64,000 bases of DNA from JAUUZQ01 sp964538375 (GCA_964538375.1 CAZIFQ010000012.1:24587-88586), one strand, 5' to 3'. Shown: positions 1 to 9,734, counted from the stretch's first letter. Notes: a model not told the origin generated them from the letters alone. Program-made: numbers and translations.

Positions 1-2
1 CC

Positions 3-593
3 AGTGTTGTTAATCATTCGCGTGAACTGATTGATTATCTGAGTACTACGTTTGAAACCTTTCTTGAGCTAAATCCTTCAACTCCGCTTCCTGTAAAGAA
101 TCATTACAAGACTCCCGATACGCTGGGATATGATCGAATTGCTGCAGTTACAGGCGCACACACTATTTATCCAGATAATAACGTTCTGGTAATAGATGCG
201 GGAACAGCACTGACATACGACATGGTTACAGCTGAAGGAGAATATCTGGGGGGAAATATCTCTCCGGGTATGAATATGAGGTTCAAAGCATTGAATAAAT
301 TTACAAATCGCCTGCCTTTACTAAGCGTTGGTGATGAAAAAATTGAATTGCTGGGAACTTCAACAGATGAAGCGATAATCTCGGGTGTCGTAAATGGTGT
401 TATTCAGGAGATAGAAGGATTCATATTAACTGTGTCACAGAGATTTACAGATCTGAAGGTGGTGATGACCGGAGGTGATGCAATTTCTTTTGATCTTAGG
501 TTAAAAAGTAGCACCTTTGTCATCGCGCATCTGAACCTGATTGGATTAAACAGAATTTTAGATTACAATGCCTGGAAGAAGAATGAAGAATAG
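3..593 (+). CDS. coaX: Type III pantothenate kinase, 5' end outside window
   Basis: Phosphorylates pantothenate with ATP, the first step of coenzyme A synthesis, in the cytosol. The frame is open from the first bases of the window, so the N-terminal part with the first ATP-binding segment is missing; 196 residues are visible. Seen: a GYDRIAA stretch matching the PHPDR-like motif of the family, the core DAGTALTYD phosphate-binding motif, and GGNISPG, all in the order expected for CoaX. The stop codon lies inside the start region of the next gene, which suggests translational coupling. Identification is strong; only the beginning is lost. Confidence 0.93.
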   Translation, partial: SVVNHSRELIDYLSTTFETFLELNPSTPLPVKNHYKTPDTLGYDRIAAVTGAHTIYPDNNVLVIDAGTALTYDMVTAEGEYLGGNISPGMNMRFKALNKFTNRLPLLSVGDEKIELLGTSTDEAIISGVVNGVIQEIEGFILTVSQRFTDLKVVMTGGDAISFDLRLKSSTFVIAHLNLIGLNRILDYNAWKKNEE

Positions 594-1887
594 TATTTTA
601 CTGGTTCTACTGATGCTAACTGCATCTCCTGCGATTTCACAATACAATACGTTTTCTCCGTATACAAGATTTGGACTTGGAGATCTGACTAAAAGTGGAT
701 TTGGCCAAAATCTTGCAATGGGGGGAACCGGAATCGCCTTACATGAAAGTGATCACTTGAATTATCTCAATCCTGCAGCTTATACTGCAAGAGACAGCAT
801 GTCAGTGTTGTTTGATTTTGGACTGAGTAGTTTTCTGAATCAATACGAAACAACAAGTGTAAAAACACAGTGGTGGAATGGAAATTTCCATCATATTGCT
901 CTTTCAGTTCCCATTGGCAAAAATTTTGGTATGGGAACGGGATTGATTCCCTACAGCAGCGTTGGTTATAGTATAAAACAGGAATATAACGATCTCGGGA
1001 CGGGCGATCCTCTTGATTTATACTATACAGGTGATGGAGGAATTATGAAATATTTCCTGGGTGTATCGGGAGAATTATTTAACCGTGTTTCCATTGGGGT
1101 AAATATGAACTACCTCCTGGGAGATATCAACCGCCAGAGATTCCTGAGTTTCCCTTCTCAATCTGATTATGCTACAACAGAAGCCCTGGAGGAAATCCAG
1201 ATAAGTAACACATATTTTGGTTTTGGCATGCAATATAACGAAGTTATTGCCGATAAGTTTTTCTTCACGCTTGGTGGAACCTATGATCTTCAAACAACAT
1301 TTAATTCCACTATTAACAACTCAGTCTTAAACACCTTCCCGGGAAATTCTACAGCACTGACCGATTCAACTTATGTAAATCCTGAGATTCAAGTTTCAGG
1401 AAGTGATACTGTTTCCGGCCCCATAACTATTCCATCAAAACTTGGAGTAGGTATTGCACTGGGAATCCCTGATAAACTAATTATTACAGCAGACTATACC
1501 CTTCAGGATTGGGCATCCGCGAGCAGCATGAATAACTTACTCGATAATGGGGGATTTAATTTTGTAAATGCACGCTCAATGAATTTCGGGATAGAATACA
1601 CTCCTGATCATGAAGCGCTTAGAGGGTTTTTTAAGTTAATCAGCTACAGGGTAGGCGGCTACTATTCCGACAACTATATAAGCATGGATAACTACCAAAT
1701 GAAAGATTATGGCATAACTTTTGGAGTAGGGTTACCAATGAACAAATCAAAGTCGTCATTTAATGTCGCATTTACGTTGGGAACCAGGGGTACTACAGAG
1801 TACAATTTAGTGAAAGAAAATTATGGAATTCTCACATTTAGTGTAACTTTGCACGATCTTTGGTTTTACAAAAGGAAATTTGATTAA
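583..1887 (+). CDS. Outer-membrane beta-barrel protein (FadL/PorV-like), function unknown
   Basis: About 434 residues with a hydrophobic signal peptide ending near ISQ, then an opening YNTFSPYTRFGLGDL and a GGTGIAL segment followed by NPAAY, features common to Bacteroidota FadL/OmpP1-like and PorV-like barrels. The rest is a run of alternating polar/hydrophobic strands with many aromatic residues and ends in an aromatic-rich strand. I chose the ATG at 583 over 568 because a purine-rich GGAAGAAG lies just upstream and the signal peptide then begins MKNSILL. It overlaps the 3' end of coaX by 11 bases. Substrate and precise role cannot be read from sequence; a transport or assembly role in the outer membrane is inference. 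Confidence 0.8.
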   Translation: MKNSILLVLLMLTASPAISQYNTFSPYTRFGLGDLTKSGFGQNLAMGGTGIALHESDHLNYLNPAAYTARDSMSVLFDFGLSSFLNQYETTSVKTQWWNGNFHHIALSVPIGKNFGMGTGLIPYSSVGYSIKQEYNDLGTGDPLDLYYTGDGGIMKYFLGVSGELFNRVSIGVNMNYLLGDINRQRFLSFPSQSDYATTEALEEIQISNTYFGFGMQYNEVIADKFFFTLGGTYDLQTTFNSTINNSVLNTFPGNSTALTDSTYVNPEIQVSGSDTVSGPITIPSKLGVGIALGIPDKLIITADYTLQDWASASSMNNLLDNGGFNFVNARSMNFGIEYTPDHEALRGFFKLISYRVGGYYSDNYISMDNYQMKDYGITFGVGLPMNKSKSSFNVAFTLGTRGTTEYNLVKENYGILTFSVTLHDLWFYKRKFD

Positions 1888-2012
1888 CACAATTTGGTCA
1901 ATTTAACTGAGATGAACCGAACATGACAAAAATAAAACTAGTTTAATATAAAACAGATGATTAAGCTAATGTCATATGATCTGCATCTGACCGATGAAAA
2001 AAACCTTAACAG

Positions 2013-3353
2013 ATGAAAAATGTAGCCATTAAAATATTATTATCAGTATTTGCATTTACAATTATGCTTCCCGGCATATCGCAGAAGGGTATAGAAGACG
2101 GATCTAAATATGGTCATGGTCAGGATAGCATTAACTGCCTGATGAATTTATCATTGTACAAAGAATTCTTTAAACACAATAATTACAGTGATGCAATTTC
2201 ACCATGGAGACATGTATTTTCTGAGTGCCCGGCATCCAGTCAAAATCTATACGTGGATGGAGTAAAAATGTACAAATCATTTATCTCCAAGGAGAAAAAT
2301 CCTGCTGTTGTAGAAGGATTAATTGATACCTTGATGCTTATTTATGACAGGCGTTTAAAATATTTTAATGATGAGGCGAATGTTCTTGGAAGAAAAGCAA
2401 CAGATCTATTAAGGTATAAAAAGGATGATATTAATGCTGTTGAAGAGGCCTATGGGTATCTTTCAAAAAGTATTGAAATAGGAAAAGCTAAATCAAGAGA
2501 TGCGGTTATAATCCTGTTTGTTAACTCCACAGTAACCTTGAGTGCTTCAGGAATTCATGATATTGGAGTTGCTATTGATGACTACTTCACTGCAACAGAA
2601 ATTATTGATGGAAAACTAGCAAAGAATGCGAAGGACAAACGCTGGGGAAGAGCAAAGGAAAGCGTTGACAACTTTGTTATAGACAAGGGAATTTTATCAT
2701 GTGATGCACTGAATGATTACTACAGTCCAATCTTTGAAGCCAACAAGGGAAACGAAGAATTCCTGAAAAAAGTAGTTAATTTTTATTCTAAAACAGGTTG
2801 TGACAGGGCTGATCTTTATGTGACTGCGCTTGAAAAACTATACGAGATTAATCCAACACATGAATCAGCATACAAGGTAGCTAATCTTTATCTTGCCAAG
2901 CAAAAATACGACGAAGCAATTGTGTATTATAAAGAGGCTGTTGCTGGTGATTCTGACAATAAATCCAAGGCTAATTACTATTTTAAGTTAGCCCAGGTTA
3001 ACAGAATGCTTCAAAGCTATTGTGAATCTATTAGGTATAACAAAGAAGCAATCGCCTTAAATCCAGGTTTTGGTGAAGCATATCTGCTCCTGGGTGACAA
3101 TTACATCGATAGCAGAAGTAACCTGGAAGATCAACTGGGTGGAAAAACAGCATACTGGGCAGCGGTTGACAAGTACAAGAAAGCCAGAGAAGTGAATAGT
3201 GCCCTTGCAGACATAGCAAATAAGAAGATTTCTGATTATTCAGGATTCTACCCGAATTCTGAAGACTGTTTCTTCCTCAACCTTGAAGAAGGAAAATCTT
3301 ACCAGGTTAAGGGATGTATAAATGAATACACTGTAATAAAATACAGAAAATAG
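2013..3353 (+). CDS. Secreted tetratricopeptide-repeat protein
   Basis: 446 residues with a signal peptide (about residues 1-23, ending GISQ), so probably periplasmic. The C-terminal half holds TPR-like helix pairs: around residues 285-375 there are segments such as ANLYLAKQKYDEAIVYYKEA and a following unit with YKEA/YNKEAIALNP spacing and a GEAYLLLG unit. The N-terminal half is helical and less regular. TPR proteins are protein-protein scaffolds; no enzymatic motif is visible. A strong terminator-like hairpin follows directly. Position between an outer-membrane protein and LptC suggests an envelope role, which is inference. Confidence 0.82.
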   Translation: MKNVAIKILLSVFAFTIMLPGISQKGIEDGSKYGHGQDSINCLMNLSLYKEFFKHNNYSDAISPWRHVFSECPASSQNLYVDGVKMYKSFISKEKNPAVVEGLIDTLMLIYDRRLKYFNDEANVLGRKATDLLRYKKDDINAVEEAYGYLSKSIEIGKAKSRDAVIILFVNSTVTLSASGIHDIGVAIDDYFTATEIIDGKLAKNAKDKRWGRAKESVDNFVIDKGILSCDALNDYYSPIFEANKGNEEFLKKVVNFYSKTGCDRADLYVTALEKLYEINPTHESAYKVANLYLAKQKYDEAIVYYKEAVAGDSDNKSKANYYFKLAQVNRMLQSYCESIRYNKEAIALNPGFGEAYLLLGDNYIDSRSNLEDQLGGKTAYWAAVDKYKKAREVNSALADIANKKISDYSGFYPNSEDCFFLNLEEGKSYQVKGCINEYTVIKYRK

Positions 3354-3370
3354 AAAATACGCAATTGAAG

Positions 3371-3438
3371 CTGCCTGTAAAGTTGTTCTGGTTAATATAT
3401 TCATCTGCCAGTGTTCCTAACTTTGCAGGCAGTTTTTT
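3371..3438 (+). terminator. Hairpin terminator after TPR gene
   Basis: A 14-bp stem, CTGCCTGTAAAGTT at 3371-3384 against AACTTTGCAGGCAG at 3419-3432 with one G-U pair, encloses a loop of about 34 bases and is followed by six T residues. The long loop is unusual, but the stem and T-run fit a factor-independent terminator. Confidence 0.7.
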
Positions 3439-3444
3439 TATCAA

Positions 3445-4008
3445 ATGAGCCGTAAATTATTCATATTATTCTCTCTGATTGCTTTTGGATGGCTTCTTTC
3501 CAGCTGCGAGAATGACATTGAAAAAATTAACCTTTTCACAGGCGATAATAATGATTATCCGGATGTTGTTGGCGAGAATATAGAGGTGATTTACAGTGAC
3601 TCTGCCAAGGTTAAAGTTCAGATGCATGCCAAGGAGCTGAAACAGTACAATAATGCTGAGAAGCCCTATAGTGAGTTTTCAAAAGGACTTATCGTCTATT
3701 TCTATGATGACCTTCAACAAATTGAATCTGAGTTAAGTGCTGATTATGCAATTTACCACAATGAGGAAAAATTATGGCATGCGAAAGGAAATGTAGTTGC
3801 CAAAAATCTTAAAACCGGCGAGCGTCTCGACTCTGAAGAAATGTTCTGGGATGAAGAGAAAGAGGAAATCTATTCCAATACTTTCACCAGGATTGAAAAT
3901 GAGAACGGAACATTCTACGGGCAGAGTGGTTTTAAATCAAATCAATCGCTTACAAAATATCAACTTATTGGCGTAACCAATAGTTTAATTACCATAGAAG
4001 ATGAATAA
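3445..4008 (+). CDS. lptC: LPS export ABC transporter periplasmic protein LptC
   Basis: 187 residues. In the family, LptC hands lipopolysaccharide from the inner-membrane LptBFG transporter to the LptA-type bridge. The sequence begins with a hydrophobic segment ending LLSSC, so Cys21 could be lipidated; Bacteroidota LptC proteins are often annotated as lipoproteins, unlike the E. coli TM-anchored form. The body alternates short strands (ENIEVIYSDSAKVKVQ, LSADYAIYHNEEKLWHAKGN) typical of the OstA/LptC fold, including the WHAKGNV and GERLDSEEMFWDE stretches. The stop overlaps the next start by eight bases, indicating an operon with the following two genes. Confidence 0.88.
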   Translation: MSRKLFILFSLIAFGWLLSSCENDIEKINLFTGDNNDYPDVVGENIEVIYSDSAKVKVQMHAKELKQYNNAEKPYSEFSKGLIVYFYDDLQQIESELSADYAIYHNEEKLWHAKGNVVAKNLKTGERLDSEEMFWDEEKEEIYSNTFTRIENENGTFYGQSGFKSNQSLTKYQLIGVTNSLITIEDE

Positions 4009-4186
4009 CACAGGTGGTCTTTTTGAAATTATCTGGTTTGTGATGGGTGGCTTGCTCTTATTCATGGGAATAGAGCAAACAATCAATTCCGGCATTGGAG
4101 ATAGCTGGTATTACCTTGTATTTGCATTCCTGGCCCTGCTTATGTATTACCGTCGTAGAAAAATCAGACTTGCAAATAAAAAATAA
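4001..4186 (+). CDS. Small two-TM membrane protein
   Basis: 61 residues with two predicted membrane helices (about residues 8-26 and 36-50) and a strongly basic tail (YYRRRKIRLANKK) that should stay in the cytosol. It overlaps the end of lptC by 8 bases and its stop codon overlaps the next start by one base (TAATG), so it is co-translated with LptC and the CorC-like protein. No family recognised with confidence; small proteins at this position are common in the phylum. The tight overlaps on both sides are the main evidence that it is real. Confidence 0.75.
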   Translation: MNNTGGLFEIIWFVMGGLLLFMGIEQTINSGIGDSWYYLVFAFLALLMYYRRRKIRLANKK

Positions 4187-5451
4187 TGCAGGAATTTATC
4201 ATTATACTTATTTCGCTAATATTCTCAGCATTCTTTTCGGGAATGGAGATTGCGTTTATCTCATCCAATAAACTTCGTATCGAGATTGACAAAAAACACA
4301 AGTCATTCTCCTCCCGCATTATTTCTATTTTTACAAAAAATCCTTCAAGGTATATTGCAACAATGCTGGTTGGGAACAACATCTCGCTGGTTATATACGG
4401 TATTGCAATAGCAAGCGTTCTGCAAGAACCCATACTAGATTTACTTCAAACAGAATCTGAGGTGCTTGTTCTGCTTTCCCAAACGCTGATTTCTACGCTA
4501 ATCATCCTGATTACTGCTGAATTCCTTCCAAAAACTCTATTCCGCATTAATCCAAACGGAGCACTAAAAATCTTTTCTGTGCCTATTCTTTTCTTCTATG
4601 TTCTGCTGTACCCCATCACTATATTCTCCATTGCACTTACCAACTTCACGATGAAGTATATTTTAAAGGTGAGAATTGCAAATGATCCGGGTAAACCAGT
4701 ATTTGGTAAAATTGACCTAAACCACCTGGTCGAAGAGGTGAATCAGGATTCAGATGAGTATGAGTTGGAGACACAGGACCTGAAAATTTTTAAAAATGCC
4801 ATGGAACTTTCGAGTCTGAAGGTGCGGGATTGTATGATCCCCAGAACAGAGATTGTTGCCCTGGAAATCGAGACACCTATCCAGCAACTGCTTGAGTCGT
4901 TCACTCATACCGGTCTTAGCCGGATTCTTGTATACAGGAATAATATCGATAACATGATTGGCTATGTGAATTCAAAAGATATGTTTCAGAATCCTGAACA
5001 CATAGGAAATCACCTCAAATCACTACCAATTGTTCCAGAAACACTGCGTGTTAACAAAATTCTCAAGAATTTCATTAAAGACAGGAAGAGCATCGCGCTG
5101 GTACTGGACGAATTTGGTGGCACTTCCGGGATAATTACTACTGAAGATGTAATTGAAGAAATCTTTGGAGAGATTCAGGATGAACACGACACAACCGACC
5201 TTATCGAGCAAAAAATAAGTGATTACTGTTATAAGTTCTCCGGAAGAATGGAAATTGATTACCTGAATGACAATTATCAACTTGATCTCCCAGTATCAGA
5301 AGAATATGAGACCCTTGCCGGCTTCATCATTTCTCATCATGAAAACATTCCTTCTCTTAATGATACGATTAATATTGATCGTTTTGCCATGAAAATTGTC
5401 AAGGTAAGTGCCAACAGAATCGAACTGGTTGAATTAACACATAAGCGATAA
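4186..5451 (+). CDS. CorC/HlyC-type CNNM-CBS membrane protein
   Basis: 421 residues. Domains in order: a CNNM/DUF21 transmembrane domain with about four hydrophobic segments (residues 1-165, containing FFSGMEIAFIS and LVGNNISLV), a pair of CBS domains (about 205-330, with VRDCMIPRTEI and LVLDEFGGTSGIITTEDVIEEIFGE), and a C-terminal CorC_HlyC/TerC-associated domain with the YETLAGFI motif. Family members are linked to Mg/Co efflux, and the gliding gene gldE belongs to the same family; annotations as haemolysin are historical. Starts on the stop codon of the small membrane gene. Ion specificity cannot be told from the sequence. Confidence 0.88.
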   Translation: MQEFIIILISLIFSAFFSGMEIAFISSNKLRIEIDKKHKSFSSRIISIFTKNPSRYIATMLVGNNISLVIYGIAIASVLQEPILDLLQTESEVLVLLSQTLISTLIILITAEFLPKTLFRINPNGALKIFSVPILFFYVLLYPITIFSIALTNFTMKYILKVRIANDPGKPVFGKIDLNHLVEEVNQDSDEYELETQDLKIFKNAMELSSLKVRDCMIPRTEIVALEIETPIQQLLESFTHTGLSRILVYRNNIDNMIGYVNSKDMFQNPEHIGNHLKSLPIVPETLRVNKILKNFIKDRKSIALVLDEFGGTSGIITTEDVIEEIFGEIQDEHDTTDLIEQKISDYCYKFSGRMEIDYLNDNYQLDLPVSEEYETLAGFIISHHENIPSLNDTINIDRFAMKIVKVSANRIELVELTHKR

Positions 5452-5602
5452 CAAGCCGATGTATTCACCCGGGGATTACTGGCCTGTTTTTTACTACGAT
5501 ACGATCACATATTATAGCAAACATCTTTTTGTTTCAACCTATAATTACTATATTCGTACGCTAAAATTTTATGATACATATAATAATTGAAATTTTGATC
5601 AA

Positions 5603-7741
5603 ATGGCAACGCTAGAAACGATTAGAAAAAGGGCAGGAATACTAATGATGGGGGCGATTGGATTAGCCATGCTCGGATTTATTCTTGGGGATTTTAATCT
5701 CAAACCCAGCACAAGGGTAGCTGAGATAAATGGGAAAGCTTTTGAAGTAGAAGAATACCTTAACGAACAAAATGTTTTAAGAAATTTCTATAAGCTTAAT
5801 TATGGAGATAACCTGGATCCACAAATTGAACAAAGAATTGAAGATGAAACCTGGAGCAGATTGGTCAGGCAAACCATTATGGACAAATCATACACTCAAC
5901 TCGGTCTCGTAGTAAGTGATGAAGAACTGAAAGCAATGGTTTCCGGTGATCAGGGAACAGGAATGGGTGTTACGTCAGTTTCAGCATTCAGTGAACCACA
6001 TCCAATCGTGAGACAAATGTTTACTAATCCTGAAACAGGAGAGTTCAACCGATATATCATGATAAATTATTTCAACTCCCTGGACAGAGAAGAGTACGCC
6101 CAGGAGAAGGAAAGGTGGGTATTCATCGAGCATGAGATTTTAGATGAGAGGATGAATCAAAAATACATCACCTTATTAAGTAAGGGACTAAGACCTTCTT
6201 CACTTGAGGTAAAGGATCATTTCATTGAGAATGGAAAGAAAGTTGATTTCAATTTTGTATCAAAAAATATTTCGACTATTAGCGATGAAGACATTTCATT
6301 TTCTGACGAAGATCTGAAAAAATATTATAAAGAGAATATCGAATCTTACAAGCAAGACGCTTCTAGATCTATTGAATATGTTGTTTTTGATGTAGTTTCA
6401 AGTGACAAGGATGACAAAAACTCAAAACTCTGGGCATCTCAAACTAAAGCAGAATTTGGAAGAACAGATGATGACCGTCTTATTGTTTACGTGAACAGCG
6501 TTTCAGACGAGTCTTTTGACCTCCAATACTACGCAAATGATGAACTAAGCCAGATTATAAAGGACTCTTTGCTAGGTAAGAATGATGATTACATCTTTGG
6601 CCCCTATTACGAAAACGAATCGTATAAGTTATCACGAATCCATGATACCCAGATGCGTCCGGATTCTGTTAGGGCAAGACATATCTTGTTAGGTTATTCA
6701 ATTATTGGAGATGCGCAAAGAGCCCAGGACATTGCCGACAGTCTGAAAACTGTTATTGAAAACGGGGGCAATTTCAACCTGATAGCGATGCAGTATTCAG
6801 CTGACGAAAGTAACAGGAATATTGGCGGAGACCTTGGCTGGTTCAGGGAAGGAACAATGGAGCAATCATTTAATGATGCTTGTTTTGAGAACAAAACAGG
6901 TGAATTGGTATTGACTACAACCCGATATGGTGTTCATATCATTAAGATTGCTTCACAAAGCAGACCAGTAAACAAAGTACAGGTAGCAACCATCATCCAT
7001 AATGTAATTTCCAGTAATGAAACAAACCAGGATTTCTACACAAGAGCTGTGAAATTCAGAGGTAAGGCAATCAACAAGGAGAAGTTTGAAGAGCAAGCAA
7101 TGGAATACGGACTTGATCCGCGTGTTGTACCTAATATTGTAAAAGACCAACGTACAATTCCCGGACTTGAAAGTCCTACAAATATTATCGGTTGGGCTTT
7201 TGGTGCTGAACTTGGTGATGTAAGTCAGATTTTTGATCCTGAAGACAAATATATCTTAGCCACAGTTACTGAGGTTCATGAAAAAGGACATGCTAAATTT
7301 GAGGATGTACGTAACGAGGTCGAACTAGCAGTGAAAAAACAGAAAAAGGCAGAAATACTGATGGCTGAGCTTGAAGGTAAGCTGGCTGAATCATCTGATC
7401 TTAATTCACTGGCTGCATCAGAGAACCTGACTGTTTCAGACGCCAGCCAGGTAATGTTTGCAAATGCATATGTAAGTGGTATTGGAATGGAACCATATAT
7501 TGTTGGAGCATCCATGTATCTGCCAGAGGAGAAAATTTCCGGTCCGTTTACTGGAGAGAACAGTGTAATAGTTCTTAATGTGACAAACCGTGAAACGCCC
7601 TCAGAAGATGCAGACATGTCTGTGTCAGCTGACAGATTACTCTACTCTATACAGTCCAGGTGCAATTTCGAAGCTTTTAATGCCCTGGTAGAAGAAGCCA
7701 ATGTTGTGGATAATCGGCTGAAAATATTTTATTCCAAATAA
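5603..7741 (+). CDS. PpiD-like periplasmic peptidyl-prolyl isomerase (foldase)
   Basis: 712 residues. A short cytosolic N-terminus is followed by one membrane helix (about 12-29), then a SurA_N/PpiD N-terminal chaperone domain, and a parvulin PPIase domain near residues 353-455 recognised by RARHILLGY, GGDLGWF and the closing YGVHIIKI. The C-terminal 250 residues are a helical chaperone extension. Known role of the family: assists folding of outer-membrane and periplasmic proteins at the exit of Sec. Length is longer than E. coli PpiD (623 residues) but usual for Bacteroidota. Followed by a bidirectional terminator. Confidence 0.92.
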   Translation: MATLETIRKRAGILMMGAIGLAMLGFILGDFNLKPSTRVAEINGKAFEVEEYLNEQNVLRNFYKLNYGDNLDPQIEQRIEDETWSRLVRQTIMDKSYTQLGLVVSDEELKAMVSGDQGTGMGVTSVSAFSEPHPIVRQMFTNPETGEFNRYIMINYFNSLDREEYAQEKERWVFIEHEILDERMNQKYITLLSKGLRPSSLEVKDHFIENGKKVDFNFVSKNISTISDEDISFSDEDLKKYYKENIESYKQDASRSIEYVVFDVVSSDKDDKNSKLWASQTKAEFGRTDDDRLIVYVNSVSDESFDLQYYANDELSQIIKDSLLGKNDDYIFGPYYENESYKLSRIHDTQMRPDSVRARHILLGYSIIGDAQRAQDIADSLKTVIENGGNFNLIAMQYSADESNRNIGGDLGWFREGTMEQSFNDACFENKTGELVLTTTRYGVHIIKIASQSRPVNKVQVATIIHNVISSNETNQDFYTRAVKFRGKAINKEKFEEQAMEYGLDPRVVPNIVKDQRTIPGLESPTNIIGWAFGAELGDVSQIFDPEDKYILATVTEVHEKGHAKFEDVRNEVELAVKKQKKAEILMAELEGKLAESSDLNSLAASENLTVSDASQVMFANAYVSGIGMEPYIVGASMYLPEEKISGPFTGENSVIVLNVTNRETPSEDADMSVSADRLLYSIQSRCNFEAFNALVEEANVVDNRLKIFYSK

Positions 7742-7760
7742 ATACGGTATTATAATATAA

Positions 7761-7798
7761 AAAAAGCAGCTTTGTGAAAATGAAGCTGCTTTTTTTTG
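7761..7798. terminator. Bidirectional terminator between foldase gene and yqeY
   Basis: A perfect 12-bp stem, AAAAAGCAGCTT at 7761-7772 and AAGCTGCTTTTT at 7783-7794, around a 10-base loop, with A-runs on the left and T-runs on the right. It sits in the convergent gap and can serve transcripts from both strands. Confidence 0.9.
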
Positions 7799-7810
7799 TT
7801 TAGATTTTAA

Positions 7811-8260
7811 TTATCCCAACAATTCCCTTACGAGAACAGAAATAATTTTCCCGTCTGCTTTACCTGCCAGTGCTTTCGAAGCAGCGCCCATTACTTTTCC
7901 CATATCTTTCATAGACTCTGCACCCAATTCTTTGATCAGGTTCTCCAGGAAAGCTTTTATTTCCTGCTCATCCATTTGAGCAGGCATAAATACCTTTATC
8001 ACTTCCATCTCAATCACCTCTTTATCATAGAGATCATCTCTTCCCTGTTCTTTATAAATATCGGCGGAGTCTTTTCGCTGTTTCACCAGCTTCTGAATAA
8101 TCTTTAGCTCCTCTTCATCAGTAAGTACTGAACCAGCTGATTTTTCAGTTCTTGCCAGCGTAAAAGCGGTTTTTACAGCACGTAATGCTTCCAACCTGTC
8201 CTTTTCCCTTGCCAACATTGCATTTTTTATTTCCTGGTTAATGGTTTCTGTAAGTGACAT
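7811..8260 (-). CDS. yqeY: GatB/YqeY domain protein
   Basis: 149 residues, full length for the family. It is a stand-alone copy of the helical tail domain of the amidotransferase subunit GatB, which binds tRNA. Recognised by the N-terminal LTETINQEIKNAML, the central EELKIIQKLVKQRKDSADIY and the GKVMGAASKALAGKADG segment. Its biochemical role alone is unclear. It is the last gene of the dcw cluster, 10 bases after ftsZ, a linkage frequent in Bacteroidota. Confidence 0.93.
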   Translation of the reverse strand: MSLTETINQEIKNAMLAREKDRLEALRAVKTAFTLARTEKSAGSVLTDEEELKIIQKLVKQRKDSADIYKEQGRDDLYDKEVIEMEVIKVFMPAQMDEQEIKAFLENLIKELGAESMKDMGKVMGAASKALAGKADGKIISVLVRELLG

Positions 8261-8270
8261 AATACTATTA

Positions 8271-9701
8271 TTAATCTACGTTATCGTGCAAATATGAATT
8301 ATCCTGTCTCAGCTTGGGAGAATCTTCATCCTCCTCGGTAAGCCGGTATCTGGAAACTTCATTGCTTTTCGAATGTTGTTTATTCTCCAACTGAACTTTC
8401 TTTCTTACATAGGCAGGAACATTCTCCAGCTCATCTATCTCATCTTTCCCCGCTGCCGTTGTATATCCCTCTTCTTTGAGCCGCTCATGGGTCTTTTTCA
8501 AATTCCTCACCCTCTCTGCCAGGCGCTTATCTTTATTCATTGCCTCCTCTTTTGACCCGGATTTATCAAGCAAAACATACTCTTCTGAATCTTCTGAACC
8601 GCTGAATTCTAAGGTTTTCTGGGTTGGCTGCTTAATATCAAAGCTAACACTGGCATTGGATTTGTTTCTGTCGTTCTCCCTGAGAGGTATCTTCTCCAGT
8701 TGCTTCTTGCCTTCATATAGCTCGGGGATGCTGTTCATCTTGAATCCGGTAGCCACAATGGTAACACAAATGTCATCCTCAAGCGTTTCATCATGACCCA
8801 TGCCCCAAATAAGAGAAGTTTCCTTTGAAGCAGAGTTAATTACATAATCTGTTATTTCAGAGATTTCATCCATGGTAATTTCAACATTACCCGATGTAAT
8901 ATTTAGCAATACACTTCTGGCTCCTGCAATATCGTTATTGTTTAATAATGGAGAAACAAGGGCCGCTTCGATGGCCTTTAATGCACGGTCTTCTCCTCCG
9001 GCCCTGGCTGATCCCATGATAGCCACATCACTGTCGGTCATGACAGTCTGCACATCGGCAAAATCAACATTGATATATCCGTGCACCGTAATAATTTCGG
9101 CGATGCCTTTGGCTGCAGTAGCCAACACATCATCTGCCTTATCGAATGCTTCACTTATTTTCAGGTTACCGTATACTTCCCGGAGTTTCTCATTATTGAT
9201 CACCAGCAGGGAGTCGACATGGTCTTTCAATTCATTGATACCCCTGATAGCATGATTGATCCGCTCCGGTCCTTCAAAACCAAATGGAATCGTTACAATT
9301 CCTACAGTAAGAATCCCCAACTCCTTCGCCGCCTGGGCAATTACCGGTGCAGCTCCTGTTCCAGTTCCCCCACCCATTCCTGCAGTAATAAATGCCATGC
9401 TGGTATTGCTCAGTAATAACTCTTTGATGGTATCTATACTCTCCATAGCAGCTTGTTGACCAATATCAGGTTTGCTTCCAGCACCCCGACCTTCTGTAAG
9501 GGAATCTCCAAGCTGAATTTTTACTGATACCGGGCTATTGTTCAATGCCTGTGAGTCGGTGTTACAAACAACAAAATTCACATCCTTGATTCCTTTTCGG
9601 AACATGTGATTTACCGCGTTACTTCCACCGCCTCCAACTCCAATCACCTTAATGATGGAAGACTTTTCAAGCGCCAGGTCAAAATTCATTATATCATCCA
9701 T
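8271..9701 (-). CDS. ftsZ: Cell division GTPase FtsZ
   Basis: 476 residues. Tubulin-like GTPase that polymerises into the Z ring and places septal wall synthesis. Seen: GVGGGGSNAV at residues 21-30, the tubulin signature GGGTGTG at 110-116, the T7-loop region with NVDFADVQTVM, and an acidic variable linker from about 320. The FtsA-binding conserved peptide appears as NVPAYVRKKV, but it is followed by about 40 further residues that end in LHDNVD, longer than E. coli FtsZ (383 residues) and a pattern I recall from other Bacteroidota. Second to last gene of the cluster, 33 bases after ftsA. Confidence 0.97.
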   Translation of the reverse strand: MDDIMNFDLALEKSSIIKVIGVGGGGSNAVNHMFRKGIKDVNFVVCNTDSQALNNSPVSVKIQLGDSLTEGRGAGSKPDIGQQAAMESIDTIKELLLSNTSMAFITAGMGGGTGTGAAPVIAQAAKELGILTVGIVTIPFGFEGPERINHAIRGINELKDHVDSLLVINNEKLREVYGNLKISEAFDKADDVLATAAKGIAEIITVHGYINVDFADVQTVMTDSDVAIMGSARAGGEDRALKAIEAALVSPLLNNNDIAGARSVLLNITSGNVEITMDEISEITDYVINSASKETSLIWGMGHDETLEDDICVTIVATGFKMNSIPELYEGKKQLEKIPLRENDRNKSNASVSFDIKQPTQKTLEFSGSEDSEEYVLLDKSGSKEEAMNKDKRLAERVRNLKKTHERLKEEGYTTAAGKDEIDELENVPAYVRKKVQLENKQHSKSNEVSRYRLTEEDEDSPKLRQDNSYLHDNVD

Positions 9702-9734
9702 AACAACTTATTTTTAGATTCTCACCAAACAGTT

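Noticed and set aside
5459..5590. 43-codon tyrosine-rich frame between the CorC-like and PpiD-like genes
   Set aside because: Composition is explained by AT-rich promoter DNA (TAT/TAC codons). No signal, family or ribosome site; the gap is needed for the promoter of the foldase gene.
8872..9459. Long open frames on the plus strand inside ftsZ
   Set aside because: They are antisense shadows of the strongly conserved ftsZ coding frame.
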